Positions 34,295 to 42,749 of a stretch of DNA of 64,000 nucleotides are shown here, piece by piece. This DNA is from Paraferrimonas haliotis (GTDB lineage Bacteria; Pseudomonadota; Gammaproteobacteria; Enterobacterales; Shewanellaceae): contig NZ_NRRB01000006.1 of the NCBI RefSeq assembly GCF_002282895.1, positions 62,001 through 126,000 on the forward strand, given 5' to 3'. The notes beneath the pieces were generated by a model. That model was given only the letters and a program-made list of their open reading frames with translations. It was not told the origin of the DNA and ran no database searches. Position 1 is the stretch's first letter, and every line of letters starts with the position of its first letter. The position numbers were made by a program, and so were the translations under genes.

Positions 34295-34861
34295 ATGAGA
34301 AAGCTTGTTGTTGCAGCATTTGCACTAGTATTGGCGGCTTGTAGCACGGTGACCACCGAATTTGACTACAACCCTGAAGTTGACTTCAGTCAGTATAAAA
34401 CTTACGCCTGGGTCGATAACTCTTCTGAAGATGAGCAAGCGGACGCTTATCATATGGAAGGTTTAACGGATCAACGCATTCGACGTGCTGTTGATGAACA
34501 GCTTTCAGCTAAAGGTTTCACCAAAGTGGCTGTGGAAGATGCCGATTTAATGGTTAATTATCTGACCAAGCTTGAGAAGAAAGTCAACGTTGATACCTTC
34601 CACAGCAATTACGGTTATCACCCATTTTATGACCCGTTTTGGGGTTATCATGGTGGCCCGTCTAGAACCGAAACGAGAGTTCGCGAGTACCAACAAGGCA
34701 CCTTGATCTTAGATTTGATTGATAACGAGTCTGACAAACTGGTATGGCGTGGGGCGCTTGCTGATACGGTTAAGCAAAAAAGCACGCCGGCTGAGCGAGA
34801 AACAGCAATTAACGAAGCGGTTACCAAAATCCTCCAAAGCTATCCGCCAGAAGCAAAATAG
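34295..34861 (+). CDS. DUF4136 lipoprotein
   Basis: A 188-residue lipoprotein. MRKLVVAAFALVLAACSTV has a lipobox with Cys at residue 16. DFSQYKTYAWVD, ADLMVNYLTKLEKKVN and GTLILDLIDNESDKLVWRGAL identify DUF4136, an outer-membrane-associated family of unknown role. A Tyr/His/Pro/Phe-rich patch (YGYHPFYDPFWGYHGGPS) is inserted in the middle. The start at 34295 follows AAAGGAA and begins the signal peptide; the longer frame adds 10 unlikely residues. It is followed directly by a palindromic repeat pair. Confidence 0.88.
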   Translation: MRKLVVAAFALVLAACSTVTTEFDYNPEVDFSQYKTYAWVDNSSEDEQADAYHMEGLTDQRIRRAVDEQLSAKGFTKVAVEDADLMVNYLTKLEKKVNVDTFHSNYGYHPFYDPFWGYHGGPSRTETRVREYQQGTLILDLIDNESDKLVWRGALADTVKQKSTPAERETAINEAVTKILQSYPPEAK

Positions 34862-34882
34862 CAGCCTTGTGGCTGTTAGCTC

Positions 34883-34939
34883 AAAAAGGGGCCAGGCCCC
34901 TTTTTTCTCGAGCGTAAAGGGGGCCTGGCCCCCTTTTTT
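34883..34939. repeat. REP/BIME-like pair, GGGGCCAGGCCCC family
   Basis: Two palindromes face each other: AAAAAGGGGCC-A-GGCCCCTTTTT (34883-34905) and AAAGGGGGCC-T-GGCCCCCTTT (34916-34936), the second being the inverse of the first with one extra G-C pair. Both can form long T-tailed hairpins, so the unit can terminate the DUF4136 gene and the convergent phospholipase-D gene. The TAA stop of the latter (34938-34940) begins in the terminal T-run of the repeat. Same style as the two GGGGACGTACCCC clusters but a different sequence family. Confidence 0.75.
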
Positions 34940-36494
34940 ATAGCTGCTCTTCGATGGGCAAGAGGCGCTGCAATGTTAATCCGAACCAATCCCACCAGTG
35001 CCTGCCAGGCTCTTCAGTTAACATTTGTTCCTCGCCCTGAGCGTTCAGATGTTTCCAAAACAGTTTGTTATTAAACTTTATGACTTTGTCGGCGTTAGCC
35101 AATTCAGTGTTACGCTCAAACCATTGGTGCAATTGCTGTGCGAAAGCCGGGTTATCAATTAGCAATCCAATTTCAGTGTTAAGAGACTTAGAGCGGGGAT
35201 CGAGATTAGCGCTACTTATCCAAACAATGGAGCGGTCATAGATACCAAATTTTGCGTGCAAACCAATAGGGATCTCTTGAATTGATTGGGCTTGATGTTG
35301 GCGCCAATATTGACCGTCTGCTCGGTACTCAAACAGTGACACATTGGCATCTAGCAATTGCTCGCGTCTTCTTGTGTAACCATATTGCGCAACCCGAACG
35401 TCGTTGGAGTCGTAGCTATTGGTGAGAATCTTTATCGATACATTCAGCTCGTTAAGTTGCGCAATATTGGCAAAGGTTTCGGAGTCCGGCACAAGGTATG
35501 GCGAACATAGCAAAACTTCTGTGCTGGGTAGCATATCGATAGCATCGAGCTGCTCAGATAAGGTGGGTTCGGTGTTATCGGTAAGCGCCTTACCGGGAGG
35601 GTCGACCACTAACTTCATTTTTCCCCAATGAAGTTCACCCAGTTCCTCTTTAAAGAGTCGAAGCACCTGTTCTTTTGGATACTCAATAGAGTAGGGCAGC
35701 GGTGGTAACTTTTTCAGTCGTCGCTGTAACTGCATATGAAGCTTAGTAAGTTCCTTTTCTGTGGCTACCACCGGGCTGTCTAGACTTTGAGCGCTGATCG
35801 CCCAATTGGAATTCCAGTAGTTGTCAAAACTATGGGATATATCGTTGACGATAGGGCCTAAAGTAACGACGTCTAAATCGACGAAATTTTTACGCTGAGA
35901 TAAATCAAAGTACTCATCACCAATATTGCGACCGCCAATAATAGCGACCTGATTATCGGCAATTAAGGCTTTATTATGCATGCGATGATTTAAGCGAGAA
36001 AAGTTGCCAAGTAACGTCATCGTTTTAGTAAACTGGACTGAGGTATCACCGCCATATGGGTTATACAGCTTAATATAAATATTTGGGTATTTAGCCAGTG
36101 TGCTAAGCGCTTTACTAGATCCTACAAGGTTATGATCATCAAGCAGTAGTCTAACCCGCACACCTCTTTTGGCAGCCGCCATAATACGCTCAATCAAGAG
36201 TACGCCGGAGTGATCGCCTTGCCAAATATAGTATTGTAAATCGAGGGTGTATTGGGCTTCGTCAATCAAAGCTATTCGCGCAAGTAAAGCTTCCTGGCCT
36301 GTTTCCAATAGTGAAACCGCCGATTTTCCGGGATTCTGCGCAACTTTAGGTTCAATCAGATTACGTAGATTACTGTCCATCGTTTGTGGCCTAGAGTAAC
36401 TTGCGTTAACAAACTGCTCTTTTGGAGCTGTGGATGAGCAAGCGCTGATTGTGCTTATCAAGACGCAAAGGGCTAATCCTCTCAGCAAACGCAT
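34938..36494 (-). CDS. Phospholipase D-family lipoprotein (ClsC-like)
   Basis: A 518-residue protein with lipoprotein signal (VLISTISACSS, Cys near residue 19) and two HKD catalytic motifs: HNKALIADNQVAIIGGRN near residue 177 and HAKFGIYDRSIVWISSANLD near residue 420. This is the phospholipase D/cardiolipin-synthase superfamily, closest in build to ClsC (YmdC). A cardiolipin- or phospholipid-remodelling role at the envelope is likely, but lipidation and solitary position (no ymdB partner) leave room for other substrates. I place the start at 36494, where the signal peptide begins, with AAGGAA upstream; a longer frame would add 47 residues. Confidence 0.85.
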   Translation of the reverse strand: MRLLRGLALCVLISTISACSSTAPKEQFVNASYSRPQTMDSNLRNLIEPKVAQNPGKSAVSLLETGQEALLARIALIDEAQYTLDLQYYIWQGDHSGVLLIERIMAAAKRGVRVRLLLDDHNLVGSSKALSTLAKYPNIYIKLYNPYGGDTSVQFTKTMTLLGNFSRLNHRMHNKALIADNQVAIIGGRNIGDEYFDLSQRKNFVDLDVVTLGPIVNDISHSFDNYWNSNWAISAQSLDSPVVATEKELTKLHMQLQRRLKKLPPLPYSIEYPKEQVLRLFKEELGELHWGKMKLVVDPPGKALTDNTEPTLSEQLDAIDMLPSTEVLLCSPYLVPDSETFANIAQLNELNVSIKILTNSYDSNDVRVAQYGYTRRREQLLDANVSLFEYRADGQYWRQHQAQSIQEIPIGLHAKFGIYDRSIVWISSANLDPRSKSLNTEIGLLIDNPAFAQQLHQWFERNTELANADKVIKFNNKLFWKHLNAQGEEQMLTEEPGRHWWDWFGLTLQRLLPIEEQL

Positions 36495-36584
36495 AGGTTT
36501 GATGTTCCTTAATAGAAAAAAATGGCTAAGCTTGTCCTCTTTAAGTTTATGATTAATTCTCCCCAAAATGCTAGGAGCAATGTT

Positions 36585-37178
36585 ATGTGCGGCCGCTTTG
36601 TACAAAATTCCGTAGCTTACGATACCCGAGTACAACTCGGTAGCGATTACGGCCAGTTTGAGTTTGAGGGGTTAGGGGAAGTCTTTCCTAGTCAATCGCT
36701 GGATTTATTACTCTGGAAAAACGACAGTCTCCAGCAACAAACGGCGCAATGGGGTAAAGCAGTCGAGGGCTTAGCACGGCCAGTCATCAACGCTCGACTG
36801 GAAACCCTATATGAAAAACCGCTGTTTAGAGGTGTTCAACCGGCGCTTGTTGTTGCTAATGCTTGGGTTGAGTGGAGACAAGAAGTGGGAGGGAAGCGAG
36901 CTTTTCAATTTCGCAGCGATAACCTCTTGAGTATGGCGACGGTTGTTTGGCAAGACGCAGCAGCGACTCAGCAGTTTGCGATAGTTACCTGCCGTGCAAA
37001 CAGCGCGGTGCGTCCTTATCATCATCGTATGCCGCTGTTGCTAAGTAGCGAGAATATTGAGGCCTGGCGATATTGGGCCTTGATTGAACAGAGTTCGAAA
37101 CCCTGCCCGTTAACCGTCTCTGAGTTTGTTTCAACAGCGAGTCGCTTAAAAGATGACCGCCAGCAAAATCTTTTTTAG
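36585..37178 (+). CDS. SRAP/HMCES family abasic-site shield (YedK-like)
   Basis: SRAP proteins form a stable crosslink to abasic sites in single-stranded DNA through Cys2. This 197-residue copy begins MCGRF, leaving Cys2 free after Met removal, and keeps the remaining signature: PVINARLET, AWVEWRQE with the catalytic Glu, and VRPYHHRMPLLL with the conserved His. It is shorter than E. coli YedK (222). GGAG stands eight bases before the ATG. It is divergent from the phospholipase-D lipoprotein; no LexA box is seen in front of it. Confidence 0.93.
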   Translation: MCGRFVQNSVAYDTRVQLGSDYGQFEFEGLGEVFPSQSLDLLLWKNDSLQQQTAQWGKAVEGLARPVINARLETLYEKPLFRGVQPALVVANAWVEWRQEVGGKRAFQFRSDNLLSMATVVWQDAAATQQFAIVTCRANSAVRPYHHRMPLLLSSENIEAWRYWALIEQSSKPCPLTVSEFVSTASRLKDDRQQNLF

Positions 37179-37262
37179 CTGCTACGCTATGTAACAGTGA
37201 CTTAACAACATAAATTCGTTATAACAAGCAATGAGTTAGTCAGAATTTTAAAGGAAGAATCT

Positions 37263-38090
37263 ATGGAAGAGATCCAAAAGTACGTGGATATGGCCCCAGA
37301 CTTAATGATGATTTATGGCACTAAAGTCCTAATGGCCTTAGTTATTTTTGTGGTGGGTCGTTGGGTGGCGAAATGGTTAGCAAACGTTAGCCGTAAGGTG
37401 ATGACAGCCCGCAACCTAGATGTAACCGTTGTATCCTTTGTAGGCAACATAGTATACGCACTGTTGCTTACCTTCGTAGTGGTTGCGGCCTTATCGCAAG
37501 TCGGTATTCAAACCGCTTCGCTGGTGGCAATTATTGGTGCTGCCGGTTTAGCCGTTGGCCTAGCGCTTCAAGGAAGTTTGTCGAACTTTGCCGCCGGGGT
37601 GCTTCTAGTCATCTTTAAGCCGTGTCGAGTTGGTGATTTCGTCGAAGCAGCAGGGGTTGCTGGTGTGGTGGACGAAATAACCATTTTCTCCACCAAAATT
37701 CGAACTGGCGACAACAAAATGATTACCGTTGCAAACGCAGCGGTAATGGGTGGCACCATTACCAACTATTCAGTAATGCCCACGCGCCGTATTGATATGG
37801 TAGTTGGAGTCAGCTACGACGCCGATATTAAGCAAACAAAAGAGATTCTGTCTAAGATTCTGGATAACCACCCAAAAGTTCTAAAAGACCCAGCCTACAC
37901 TATTGGGCTTGCTGAATTAGCCGACAGTTCGGTTAACTTTGTATTCCGCCCTTGGGTGAATACCGCCGACTATTGGGCAGTTAAATTTGAGCTTAATGAG
38001 CAAATAAAGAACGAACTAGACGCGGCAGGTATTGGAATTCCATATCCGCAAATGGACCTTCACGTTCAATCGCTACCACAGCAAAACTAG
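37263..38090 (+). CDS. mscS: Small-conductance mechanosensitive channel
   Basis: A 275-residue MscS-type channel that opens on membrane tension to release solutes in osmotic downshock. Three membrane helices occupy roughly residues 15-110; TM3 is the Gly/Ala-packed pore helix (IIGAAGLAVGLALQGSLSNFAAGVL). The beta-domain (VGDFVEAAGVAGVVDEI) and C-terminal alpha/beta domain follow, ending GIPYPQMDLHV as in E. coli MscS (286). AAGGAAG precedes the ATG; a terminator follows the stop. Monocistronic. Confidence 0.96.
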   Translation: MEEIQKYVDMAPDLMMIYGTKVLMALVIFVVGRWVAKWLANVSRKVMTARNLDVTVVSFVGNIVYALLLTFVVVAALSQVGIQTASLVAIIGAAGLAVGLALQGSLSNFAAGVLLVIFKPCRVGDFVEAAGVAGVVDEITIFSTKIRTGDNKMITVANAAVMGGTITNYSVMPTRRIDMVVGVSYDADIKQTKEILSKILDNHPKVLKDPAYTIGLAELADSSVNFVFRPWVNTADYWAVKFELNEQIKNELDAAGIGIPYPQMDLHVQSLPQQN

Positions 38091-38105
38091 CGATAAACGG
38101 TACAA

Positions 38106-38135
38106 AAAAAGCCCGCTGTAGTTAGCGGGCTTTTT
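38106..38135. terminator. Bidirectional terminator between mscS and bamE
   Basis: AGCCCGCT (38110-38117) and AGCGGGCT (38124-38131) pair around a 6-base loop; As precede and Ts follow, so it can end both mscS and the convergent bamE transcripts. Confidence 0.85.
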
Positions 38136-38161
38136 AGTTTTTTGAGGCTTAGCGATGTTAG

Positions 38162-38632
38162 CTATTGTTCCGACTCAAGCTCTTCTTTTAGCTCTTCAGG
38201 ATCCGTTTCCTCTCCAGGCATAGGCCCTTCATCCGCCGCATTTTCTACGGTCGGCATTTGCCCTTTTCCAAGCGGAGTGTTGAAGTCTGGGCTTAACTCG
38301 TAATCGCCTTCAATGGATGACACTTTGTCATCTTTAAAGTAGATGAGCATTTCACGTTTGGTAACTTTAGCATTACGACCTGATTTGAATTGGTAAACGT
38401 AGTACCAAGTATCATCTGCAAAACTGTCTCTCAAGACGGGTCGACCAAGAACGTATTCTACTTGTTCTTTAGTCATATCAACGCGAAGTTTTTCAACCTG
38501 TTGCTTTTCGATGTAGTTGCCCTGTGGGATATCAATTTTGTATACCAACCAATCGAATACGGCGCATCCTGACAACGTAACGGTCAGTGCCGCTACGCCA
38601 AAAAGTTGGGTAATTTGTTTTTTAGTTATCAT
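38162..38632 (-). CDS. bamE: Outer membrane protein assembly factor BamE (SmpA)
   Basis: BamE is a lipoprotein of the Bam complex that inserts beta-barrels in the outer membrane. The lipobox LSGCAVF gives Cys near residue 23; the family stretch VYKIDIPQGNYIEKQQVEKLRVDMTKEQV is present in consecutive parts, followed by YVLGRPVLRDSF, DTWYYVYQ and a YFKDDKVSSIEGD beta-strand. E. coli BamE has 113 residues; this one has 156 because of an acidic C-terminal tail (EETDPEELKEELESEQ). Divergence from recN is not seen here; recN is upstream on the same strand, with a 74-base gap. Confidence 0.94.
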   Translation of the reverse strand: MITKKQITQLFGVAALTVTLSGCAVFDWLVYKIDIPQGNYIEKQQVEKLRVDMTKEQVEYVLGRPVLRDSFADDTWYYVYQFKSGRNAKVTKREMLIYFKDDKVSSIEGDYELSPDFNTPLGKGQMPTVENAADEGPMPGEETDPEELKEELESEQ

Positions 38633-38706
38633 CTTGTTCTAAATTTAACTGCTTTAATGGCCATCATCATACTTATGGCCAGTGCTATATACAAGGGCAC
38701 AGCACA

Positions 38707-40365
38707 TTAGCCAGCGAGCAATTGTTGTGCATTAGCCAGTGTTACCTCAGTAATTTCGTCACCGGCTAACAATCTAGCCAGCTCTTGCAATCGTTGACTT
38801 TTGTTTAAGTGTGCTATTTGCGTATGAGTTGTCCCTTTGCTGCTAATTTTATCGACTTTCATTTGCTGATGACCTTGGCCAGCCACTTGAGGTAAGTGTG
38901 TGACACACAAAACTTGCGTTTGTTCGCCCAGTTCGCGTAATAAATTGCCAACAACAGCCGCGGTTGCGCCGCTAATTCCAGTATCAACTTCATCAAATAT
39001 GAGTGTCGGCGTCGCTACTTTGCCACTGGTTAATACCTGTAACGCCAACCCGATACGAGACAGCTCGCCGCCGGACGCGACCTTGCCCAAAGCTTGCAGA
39101 GGTTGGCCAGGGTTAGTGGTCACCTGAAATTCGATAGTGCTGTTACCGAGCTTGGTTAAGGTTGAACTGCGGTTAAGTTCAACCGCAAAAACGCCATTTT
39201 CCATGTTGAGTTGGCGCATTTTAGCCGTCACCTGCTTGGCAAGCTTTTTAGCTGACCAAATTCGGCTTTGGTGCAATTTATCTGCAGCATTATGATATTG
39301 AGTAAGGGTTTCAGCCACTGCTTGCTCTAAGTCTTGCAGCTGTTGCTGTGACTGGCCTAATTCTCTGACCTCCTGTGCAAGTTGCTGGTGGGTCTGATAA
39401 ACCTCTTCAGGTCGTACTTGATGCTTTCGTGCTAATTCGTGAAATTGGCCTAAACGGGACTCTAACCATTGCAGCCGTTGAGGATCTAATTCCAACGCTT
39501 GTTGGTAACGGTCCAACTCTCCGCTAGACTCTTGCACTTGAATCAAGGCACTGTTTAGCATTTCAGCGACATTCTCCAACGACTTATCCAACTCGCAAAG
39601 CGCCGTGGCTTGAGATACCGCTTGGTTGAGCAGATTCTCAATATTGACGTCGGGATCTTGGCTCGTAAGGGCCAAACAGCGCTGACTGGACTCAATCAGC
39701 TGGGTGCCATTGGCGAGAGTCTTATGTTCATCGACTAGTTGCTGATATTCGTGCTCGTTGCAATCGAACTGTTCTAACTCATCTACTTGATAGGACAATA
39801 GCTGAAGTCGAGAATGCCGCTCGGCTTCGCTTTGGCGAAGCGCTTGTAAGTTACTTGATTGAGTGTGCCAATCTTGATAGCAAGTTCGCACAGTGTCGAT
39901 TAGGGTTGAATGATTGCAATAATCGTCTAACAGTTGCAACTGATTGTCAGGCTTAGCTAACGCTAAATGAGCGTGCTGCCCATGCAAGTTGACCAACAGG
40001 TTTCCAAGCTGCTTAAGTTGGCTTAGCGTAACCGCAGCGCCATTAATATAAGCTCGTGAACGTCCATCACTGTTAACCACACGGCGCACGATACAGTCGT
40101 CATCGTCGTCCAAATCGTGTTCCATTAACCATTTCTTTGCATTTGGACTTTGCATGAGCTCAAAGCGAGCACATACTTCGGCTTTAGCTTGTTCACTTCT
40201 CACCATAGACGCTTCTGCTCGGCGCCCTAAACACAGCCCGAGCGCATCAATAGCAATGGACTTACCTGCGCCGGTTTCACCTGTTATCGACGTCATACCG
40301 GGCTTCAAGTCGAGTTCTAGAAACTTGACGATGGCAAAGTTTTGAACGGTAAGTTGAGTGAGCAT
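38707..40365 (-). CDS. recN: DNA repair ATPase RecN
   Basis: RecN is an SMC-like protein acting early in double-strand-break repair. The 552 residues match E. coli RecN (553): Walker A GETGAGKSIAIDALGLCLG near residue 29, a central coiled-coil of about 250 residues rich in Gln and Leu, then the signature VASGGELSRIGLALQ and Walker B TLIFDEVDTGISG near 455, and VLCVTHLPQVA. Two LexA boxes lie in the upstream gap, so it is an SOS gene as in other enterics and marine relatives. Confidence 0.97.
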   Translation of the reverse strand: MLTQLTVQNFAIVKFLELDLKPGMTSITGETGAGKSIAIDALGLCLGRRAEASMVRSEQAKAEVCARFELMQSPNAKKWLMEHDLDDDDDCIVRRVVNSDGRSRAYINGAAVTLSQLKQLGNLLVNLHGQHAHLALAKPDNQLQLLDDYCNHSTLIDTVRTCYQDWHTQSSNLQALRQSEAERHSRLQLLSYQVDELEQFDCNEHEYQQLVDEHKTLANGTQLIESSQRCLALTSQDPDVNIENLLNQAVSQATALCELDKSLENVAEMLNSALIQVQESSGELDRYQQALELDPQRLQWLESRLGQFHELARKHQVRPEEVYQTHQQLAQEVRELGQSQQQLQDLEQAVAETLTQYHNAADKLHQSRIWSAKKLAKQVTAKMRQLNMENGVFAVELNRSSTLTKLGNSTIEFQVTTNPGQPLQALGKVASGGELSRIGLALQVLTSGKVATPTLIFDEVDTGISGATAAVVGNLLRELGEQTQVLCVTHLPQVAGQGHQQMKVDKISSKGTTHTQIAHLNKSQRLQELARLLAGDEITEVTLANAQQLLAG

Positions 40366-40381
40366 GCAAGCACCTATTTAA

Positions 40382-40397
40382 CTGTTAATCCATACAG
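40382..40397. promoter_or_regulatory. LexA (SOS) box 1 of recN
   Basis: CTGTTAATCCATACAG is an exact CTGT-N8-ACAG site centred about 25 bases before the recN ATG. Confidence 0.85.
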
Positions 40398-40417
40398 TGG
40401 TTAACCGTCAGTATATA

Positions 40418-40433
40418 CTGTCGTTTTATACAG
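40418..40433. promoter_or_regulatory. LexA (SOS) box 2 of recN
   Basis: CTGTCGTTTTATACAG is a second exact CTGT-N8-ACAG site with an AT-rich core, 36 bases (start to start) from box 1. Between them lies another palindrome, CAGTATATACTG (40409-40420), partly overlapping this box. Confidence 0.9.
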
Positions 40434-40493
40434 TAAAGTGTTTTGCTTAAAAAAATAGCAATTTGGTTACTTTGACAAAACGAGCGACTCGCC

Positions 40494-41375
40494 CTAAAAA
40501 AGCTTAGAGCCCCAGCCTAGCTTACTTCGAAGCGCTTCGAAATAATCATGATGTTTAGGATGAATTAAGCGCAACTTTTGTTGTGAACGTCGAATGATGA
40601 TTTGATCATCGGCGAGCACGGGTAAGGTAATATGGCCGTCACAGGAAATCATTTGTTCGGAACGATTATCGGGGGATATTTGTAAGGTTATAACACTGCT
40701 CGCATCAATAACGATAGGACGCGCCGACAGCGTATGGGGGAACATGGGCACCAGAATGAATGCATCAATGTTAGGGGTTAAGATAGCACCGCCTGCTGAC
40801 AAAGAATAAGCGGTGGAGCCGGTTGGGGTTGATACGATCATGCCGTCAGCTCGTTGCGAATACATGAATTTGTCATCAACGAACACTTCAAACTCAATCA
40901 TATGGGCAACTTTACCCGGATGCAGAACTACTTCGTTCATGGCCGTATAGTGGCTATTCACGTCACCGTGGCGATGAACTTCTGCTTCAATCAAGAAGCG
41001 AAACTCGGTGTCGTAATCGCCATCGAGCACCTGTCCTAAGGGATCTTCGAAGTTATCCGGAGGCAGATCAGTTAGAAAGCCCAGATTGCCACGGTTGACT
41101 CCGATGACGCCGATGTCATAACGAGCCAGCACTCTCGATGCACCCAGCATATTACCGTCACCGCCAATCACGATGGCAAGGTCCGCTTCTTGTCCAATTT
41201 GGTTAATGCTGGCGGTGTTACAACTAAAATCCAACTGTTGCGCGGCAGTATATTCAACAATGACCTGATGACCACGAGCGATCAGCCACTCATATAAGCG
41301 GGTTAAGGTAGCTTTCGTTTGGCTGTGGTGAGATTTACCTACCAGTCCAATGCATTGAAATGAGCTTATAGACAC
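40494..41375 (-). CDS. nadK: NAD kinase
   Basis: NadK phosphorylates NAD to NADP using ATP or polyphosphate. The 293 residues match E. coli NadK (292). The catalytic GGDGN is in [15 protein letters not shown] near residue 70; [34 protein letters not shown] near residue 175 and the substrate stretch [12 protein letters not shown] follow. It is divergent from grpE, 89 bases apart, as in many gammaproteobacteria. Confidence 0.97.
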   Translation of the reverse strand: MSISSFQCIGLVGKSHHSQTKATLTRLYEWLIARGHQVIVEYTAAQQLDFSCNTASINQIGQEADLAIVIGGDGNMLGASRVLARYDIGVIGVNRGNLGFLTDLPPDNFEDPLGQVLDGDYDTEFRFLIEAEVHRHGDVNSHYTAMNEVVLHPGKVAHMIEFEVFVDDKFMYSQRADGMIVSTPTGSTAYSLSAGGAILTPNIDAFILVPMFPHTLSARPIVIDASSVITLQISPDNRSEQMISCDGHITLPVLADDQIIIRRSQQKLRLIHPKHHDYFEALRSKLGWGSKLF

Positions 41376-41392
41376 AATTGTTAAACCTAGCC

Positions 41393-41421
41393 CTTGAAAC
41401 AGTCGAGTTGATCCCCATAAT
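41393..41421 (+). promoter_or_regulatory. Sigma-32 heat-shock promoter of grpE
   Basis: CTTGAAA (41393-41399) and CCCCATAAT (41413-41421) with a 13-base spacer match the RpoH consensus CTTGAAA / CCCCATnT. The -10 element is 43 bases before the grpE ATG. Confidence 0.9.
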
Positions 41422-41464
41422 AATCACACAGTCGAAAGAAACAAGTTTATTAGCTGGAGTAACC

Positions 41465-42067
41465 ATGACGGATCCTAAACATGATCAAGTCAATGAAGAG
41501 CAACTAGAACAACAAAATGAGTCGTTAGATGGCGAACAAATCGAAACCAACGACGCCGTCGAGCAAGTTGAGGAAGAGCAAGCGCAAGCAGACCCCATTG
41601 CAACCTTAACGGAAGAATTAGCGAAAGCTAATCAGCAAATTGCCGATCAACAAGATTCGGTGCTGCGTGCTAAGGCGGAAGTGGACAACATTCGTCGCAG
41701 AGCGGCAATCGACGTTACAAAAGCAAAAGATTTTGCCTTAGAAAAGTTCAGTAAAGAGCTGTTGCCCGTAATCGATAACCTTGAACGAGCGCTGGCAGTG
41801 GAATGCGATGAATCGGCAAAGGCGGTTCATGAAGGGGTTGAGTTAACCTTAAAATCCTTCTTAGCGACGGTTGAAAAATTTGGCATCAAGGTGGTGGACC
41901 CGAAAGGAGAAGCGTTTAACCCGGATGCGCATCAAGCCATTTCTATGGTGCCCAACCCAGAGTTACCAAACAACACTGTGATGGACGTGATGCAAAAAGG
42001 CTATGAGCTGAACGGACGTTTGTTGCGCCCAGCCATGGTGATTGTCAGTCAAGGTGGCGCTAAGTAG
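41465..42067 (+). CDS. grpE: Nucleotide exchange factor GrpE
   Basis: GrpE releases ADP from DnaK in the Hsp70 cycle. The 200-residue protein has an acidic, Gln-rich N terminus, the long dimeric helix ([28 protein letters not shown], in part) and the C-terminal beta-wing ([40 protein letters not shown]). E. coli GrpE has 197. The ATG at 41465 follows CTGGAG; upstream in-frame codons would place the start before the promoter's -10. Preceded by a sigma-32 promoter and closed by a terminator. Confidence 0.97.
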   Translation: MTDPKHDQVNEEQLEQQNESLDGEQIETNDAVEQVEEEQAQADPIATLTEELAKANQQIADQQDSVLRAKAEVDNIRRRAAIDVTKAKDFALEKFSKELLPVIDNLERALAVECDESAKAVHEGVELTLKSFLATVEKFGIKVVDPKGEAFNPDAHQAISMVPNPELPNNTVMDVMQKGYELNGRLLRPAMVIVSQGGAK

Positions 42068-42106
42068 CGCCATTGCAACATTAAGCTGATACAAGTAATC
42101 GCGACT

Positions 42107-42131
42107 AAAAGGATCCTTAGGATCCTTTTTT
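42107..42131 (+). terminator. Terminator of grpE
   Basis: AAAGGATCC and GGATCCTTT pair tightly around TTA and are followed by Ts. Confidence 0.85.
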
Positions 42132-42137
42132 CATGCC

Positions 42138-42650
42138 TTAGAAAGCGGCTCGATAGCCTATGCTTGCGGCGGGGTATCCGTCGTCTTTGTACTGATTGTA
42201 ACTGACGCCAAAGTTAAAGCCGGACTTTTGATAGCCGCTCCAGTAATACTTATATCCTAGGGAAGCGCCTACATGGCGTTTGTACTCTGTTTCACCTAGG
42301 TAGTTTGGCGGCGGATTATCCCAATTGTAATGAATCTCTTCGCTAATCTTTAGCACACCAAGGTAACCGGTTAACGCATGGTGTTTATCTAAATAGTAAT
42401 GAGCACCGATACCGCCAGCAAGAAAACTGTCAACGTCAGAAGTCGGCTCTTTTAAGTTCACCCCAAAAGCTCCAAAGACGGTAAAGTCTGGGCTTTGCAA
42501 AGGTAAATGAATTTGGGTGCCAACAAAGCCGTATTGCACACCCACACCGAGCTCAACAATTGGGGCTAAGGGGGCGGATGTCGCTGTAAACGAGCTAAGC
42601 AGCAAAACACACGCGCCTAAAGTCGATTTGACGGATAAGGACTGTCCCAT
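42138..42650 (-). CDS. Small outer-membrane beta-barrel protein, unknown role
   Basis: A 170-residue exported protein. A signal peptide (about residues 1-26, ending TATSA) precedes alternating hydrophobic/polar strands rich in Gly and aromatic residues (VELGVGVQYGFVGTQIHLPL, GGIGAHYYLDKHHALTGYLG, GASLGYKYYWSGY, FNFGVSYNQY) and the sequence ends in Phe (YRAAF), the usual Bam signal. It looks like an eight-strand barrel of the OmpW/OmpA size class, without a specific match. ATG at 42650 is preferred to the GTG at 42662, which sits on the AAGG ribosome site. It lies beside the grpE terminator and is divergent from a peroxiredoxin-like gene. Confidence 0.7.
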   Translation of the reverse strand: MGQSLSVKSTLGACVLLLSSFTATSAPLAPIVELGVGVQYGFVGTQIHLPLQSPDFTVFGAFGVNLKEPTSDVDSFLAGGIGAHYYLDKHHALTGYLGVLKISEEIHYNWDNPPPNYLGETEYKRHVGASLGYKYYWSGYQKSGFNFGVSYNQYKDDGYPAASIGYRAAF

Positions 42651-42749
42651 GGACGAAATCACCTTGTGTTAAATTTTTATTGTTGTAATAAAAGTCTCTT
42701 TGTTAAGGTCTTTAGTGTCGAAGTTCACTAAAAATAACCATAGAGACCC

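Noticed and set aside
34938..36635. Longer phospholipase-D protein starting at 36635
   Set aside because: It would bury the lipoprotein signal 47 residues from the N terminus and overlap the divergent SRAP gene.
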